A DNA stretch of 64,000 nucleotides from Chlamydiales bacterium STE3 (lineage in GTDB: Bacteria; Chlamydiota; Chlamydiia; Chlamydiales; Parachlamydiaceae), in NCBI GenBank assembly GCA_011125455.1, contig VKHO01000018.1, forward strand, positions 79,994 to 143,993. Direction: 5' to 3'. Shown here piece after piece: positions 61,495-64,000 of this stretch (its first letter is position 1; each line of letters begins with the position of its first letter). The notes beneath the pieces are model-generated. The model was not told the origin of the DNA. It saw only the letters and a list, made by a program, of their open reading frames with translations, and did no database searches. Made by a program: the position numbers and the translations under genes.

Positions 61495-62185
61495 ATACTA
61501 AATCACAGCACTTACTGATGGAGAATATAGCTCGCGTTCAGGCCTCCACCCATTTCTCCTGCTATTTTAGCTTGCTTGTTTAATAGAAAAAATTTCTGAA
61601 AGAATGGCGAGTATCTTAATTTTGATGATGGCTCTGAAAGTGAATGCTCTTTTCCTCGAAATTTTTGGAAATAACTCTTTAAAAATATTCTCCTCACAAT
61701 TGTTGTCACTACTCAAGCCCTCTTGTAAACCCGGCAAGTTCATTTAGCTTTTTATAAAATTCTTTGCAGGCTATAAGTTGCGGGGATCGAAGCGCTTATG
61801 CGCTATATGAAAGTAGCTTTAACAGACTTAATGCATCGTTTTTATAGTGCGAAACAAAGGGACATTCAAAGGAAGTTTGGCAAGCACTTTGTTTTGGATC
61901 AGATCTCCTTGCCTGTTCTCGATTTGCTAGTGGAACAAGCAATACAATTCGATTAAAAAGTAATATCCTTAGTTTCCAAAAAGCCTAAATAGCAGTGTTC
62001 TCGAAAGCTTTTTCTGTATTTTATATTTCCGATCCATTCCTTTTTATACTATTAACTAACTCTAAGTAATTTCATTTTGTAAAAAAAAAATTTCATGTTA
62101 AATTTGTGGGGAAAAAAGTTAGTCAACTCTTGTAAAAGACATCCATAAGAATAGAACACAATACAAAGATTAAATCGGGGAAGAA
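61495..62185. other. Intergenic, 691 bp, probably decayed
   Basis: A 52-codon plus frame (61798-61956) starts MRYMKVALTDLMHRFYSAKQ and reads like real protein for its length, open upstream to a TAA, but no ribosome site or family is seen. It may be a fragment of a lost gene. The final 140 bases, AT-rich, precede the next small gene. Confidence 0.35.
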
Positions 62186-62584
62186 ATGACAGTAGCTAAC
62201 ATCTACCATAGAAACAGCCAAATAGCACAGATAATTGGTGATAATCTCTTTCAGGGATTAAAATGGAGCAGTAAAAATTCCACTTTAGAAGCAATCTCCA
62301 ACTTAGGTATCGGGATTCTTTCCTTACTGCAGGGCTTTGATAAGGAAAATGCAAAGCTGCTGTTTTCTGCTGCAGTACTAATATTTACAAGTGCACAGCA
62401 AATTGACAAAAATAAGAACGCTCAACAAATGATCGCTCTATTCGTCAATGCAGCCCTTTGGGGATATTTTTATCATCATTGTTTAGTAGAAAAAGGCGTT
62501 ATTCCTTCTAATATTGCGGCGATGCATGCTCTTAATATAGGTGCAATCGGTATGAGTTTTTTAGCTAGAATTAATAATATGTAG
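62186..62584 (+). CDS. Small membrane protein of unknown function
   Basis: 132 residues with about three hydrophobic helices: EAISNLGIGILSLLQGF, LLFSAAVLIFTSAQQI, and a C-terminal pair in MIALFVNAALWGYFYHH and ALNIGAIGMSFLARI. The N-terminal 45 residues are soluble. A purine-rich GGGGAAGAA directly precedes the ATG. No family recognised. It stands alone between decayed genes and an IS element, so it may be recently acquired or a survivor. Confidence 0.6.
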   Translation: MTVANIYHRNSQIAQIIGDNLFQGLKWSSKNSTLEAISNLGIGILSLLQGFDKENAKLLFSAAVLIFTSAQQIDKNKNAQQMIALFVNAALWGYFYHHCLVEKGVIPSNIAAMHALNIGAIGMSFLARINNM

Positions 62585-63133
62585 AGAAGTTTTAAGTTTA
62601 GAGCTAAAAAGCAGGAAGATTTTTTTTAGGCAGGCTCTTTTTGCACAAATTTGAAAAAACGTCACTTGGCCTAAACATTAAAAGAATGGAGGGGAAACAT
62701 GCCCATGAATGAATAGCTGGGGGGCTAACGCTGTTTGGGGCTGGAAATGGGGTAGAGTTCTGAATTTCCCTATGGCTCTATGATGCGCTCAGCAGCAGCC
62801 AGCGAATTGCTTTTTCCTGAAACTAGTCACTATTTTCTCTTATTTTGTTTAATTTCTGTTGAAGTTAGGAGTTTGGCTAATGGAAAAAGAAATAATAAAG
62901 AGCCATCCTGCGCTCAATTAACAACGAAACTTATCTTAGAAATTATTTTTCAATGCAGCCGCACGCAATTTTGAGATAAGAAGATCTTTCTCCAACTTAC
63001 AGCTTCTTTAAAATAAGAGTGCCCTTTTTATCTATTTGTTATGATCGTCTCTGATATTTCCAGCTATCTGTAAATAAGCTTTCGTTGGAAAAGTAGGCTT
63101 AAAAGCATGTGCGGAACATAGATAATTGAAAAA
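62585..63133. other. Intergenic, 549 bp, up to the IS boundary
   Basis: No gene supported. A 64-codon plus frame at 62780-62974 has poor composition and no ribosome site. The sequence ends at the probable IS5-type end at 63134. Confidence 0.45.
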
Positions 63134-64000
63134 GGCCTTGTTGCACAATAGCCCTCACAGCATAGAATATATGGTTGCCAACTAAGGCACAGGTTTACCC
63201 TAACCCTATGCAGCCTTTAGGCCGCTTCAAACACCCAGTCAAACCTTGGCATTCCAAGTTTATTCATCTTGTTAATTACCATACACTTGCAAATAGCTTC
63301 TGTCTTCTGAGATCCCATTGAACGAGCTTTCAATCTATCTCCCAACAGCTTCTTGACCCTAAACATTGCCGTCTCCACCAACGACCTTTCGTGGTAACCT
63401 GAACACATTTTCCAAAGTTTTCTTCCTATCTCATCCCCACCAAATCCGTGAATTGTGGCAATCGCATCATCCCGTTCTTTTTCCCAGCCCGACTCCTCCT
63501 TACCTTTGTATGCTGCATCTCTTGGCAGCTCTACAATGCAAGTCCCTCCTTTGTCATGGACCTTCTTACGAAATCTACTGGGGTCATAAGCCCCATCACC
63601 TCTCACAGATTTCACCTTGCATGGCAAATTTTCCAACATCCTTTCTGCTATCTCAGCATCTCCTCGATCATTCCTTGTCAATTCACAGCAGACAATATCC
63701 TGGGTTTTTGCATCTACTCCAATGTGAAATTTTCTCCATGTCCTGCGTTTACTCTTCCCGTGCACCTTTATTTTCCATTCTCCTTCTCCATGTACCTTAA
63801 GTCCTGTAGAGTCGAAAATGATATGCCGAGCTTGCTTTCCCTTCGTCAATTGGCTGACTCTTTTATGCAGCGACGTAGCTCGTCTGGAAATCTGTGAATA
63901 GCTCGGTACTGGAAGGCTAAGACCCATTGCTGTAAAAAGTGACTGGACAAATCCCTGTAAGCTCCTTAGCGAGCGTTTATATACTTCTCTAAGAATCAGC
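63134..64000 (-). mobile_element. IS5-family insertion sequence, running off the right edge
   Basis: The inferred left end is GGCCTTGTTGCACAATAG at 63134-63151, which resembles inverted ends of IS5-group elements. It is 83 bases beyond the transposase stop. The other end lies outside the window, so target duplication and exact length are unknown. Confidence 0.75.
63217..64000 (-). CDS. IS5-family DDE transposase, 5' end cut by window edge
   Basis: The frame is open to the window end (260 codons visible) and continues upstream of the first visible Met (SRRATSLHKRV is well inside the protein). The DDE triad is visible: D in IIFDSTGLKVHG, D in VRGDGAYDPSRF, E in HERSLVETAMFRVKKLLGD. WRKFHIGVDAKTQDIVCCEL is the usual IS5 core. 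The product seems intact where visible. It is the only complete-looking transposase core in the window and could supply activity for the short palindromic elements. Confidence 0.92.
   Translation of the reverse strand, partial: LILREVYKRSLRSLQGFVQSLFTAMGLSLPVPSYSQISRRATSLHKRVSQLTKGKQARHIIFDSTGLKVHGEGEWKIKVHGKSKRRTWRKFHIGVDAKTQDIVCCELTRNDRGDAEIAERMLENLPCKVKSVRGDGAYDPSRFRKKVHDKGGTCIVELPRDAAYKGKEESGWEKERDDAIATIHGFGGDEIGRKLWKMCSGYHERSLVETAMFRVKKLLGDRLKARSMGSQKTEAICKCMVINKMNKLGMPRFDWVFEAA

Noticed and set aside
61512..61709. 65-codon minus frame between the DsbA remnant and the small membrane protein
   Set aside because: No ribosome site, no family-like content, and in a decaying region.
63366..63897. 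Two plus-strand frames across the transposase
   Set aside because: They are antisense to an intact DDE transposase and are typical shadow frames.

Overview
The window looks like part of the chromosome of an environmental chlamydia (order Parachlamydiales, the symbionts of amoebae and other eukaryotes). The evidence is the genes together: the LL-diaminopimelate aminotransferase route (dapL with dapA and dapB), a fused glycyl-tRNA synthetase (glyQS), a PP2C phosphatase / NifS-like desulfurase / twin CNNM-type membrane protein cluster that from memory matches a conserved chlamydial neighbourhood, and many eukaryotic-like or secreted proteins (F-box, ankyrin, phospholipase D, C39-like protease). 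DNA is AT-rich between genes. The species call is inference; no database was searched.

Layout. 1-5.9 kb, minus strand: a tightly overlapping run recD2 > secreted PLD fused in frame to DapB > dapA > dapL (cut by the window edge). 6.0-8.5 kb, plus: small secreted protein, dnaG, DCC thiol oxidoreductase. 8.5-15.4 kb, minus: five tandem, strongly diverged paralogues that I do not recognise from any named family. They share an N-terminal HxHP / Cys / LxxD lobe, low-complexity linkers with basic patches, and (in four of five) a second C-terminal HxHG / Cys / LxxD lobe that looks like a duplicate of the first. This is the best candidate for an undescribed system. 15.4-24 kb: aldo/keto reductase remnant, MITE-like element, glyQS, glycosyltransferase, Cys/Glu repeat protein, rlmN, uvrC. 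24-32 kb: a large unknown protein with a decayed tail, tRNA-Val, a ThrRS-like pseudoenzyme in the thrS position of a classic infC-rpmI-rplT-pheS run, then an RluA-family pseudouridine synthase and a GT9 glycosyltransferase.

32-43 kb: ankyrin protein, exported methyltransferase, kinase-like protein, the SRP RNA gene, a methyltransferase / asparagine-synthase-like pair, a CAAX-type membrane protease, a second MITE-like copy and an exported S9 peptidase. 43-51.5 kb: PP2C and desulfurase (plus strand) facing two CNNM-type proteins, an FtsB-like protein, a Nudix hydrolase, an M16-like protein and a lipase-like hydrolase (minus), then tRNA-Leu. 52-60 kb: mostly secreted or host-directed proteins (ankyrin protein with a HEIAH zincin motif, glycerophosphodiesterase, C39-like protease, a YchJ-deformylase fusion, F-box protein). 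60-64 kb is decaying DNA: a frameshifted peroxiredoxin, a DsbA-like gene with an internal stop, and an IS5-family element running off the right edge.

How it works together: the core genes supply lysine/peptidoglycan precursors, replication priming, repair and translation. The accessory genes have the features of a host-interaction arsenal: signal peptides, eukaryotic-like domains, repeats, and long AT-only tracts upstream of several members.
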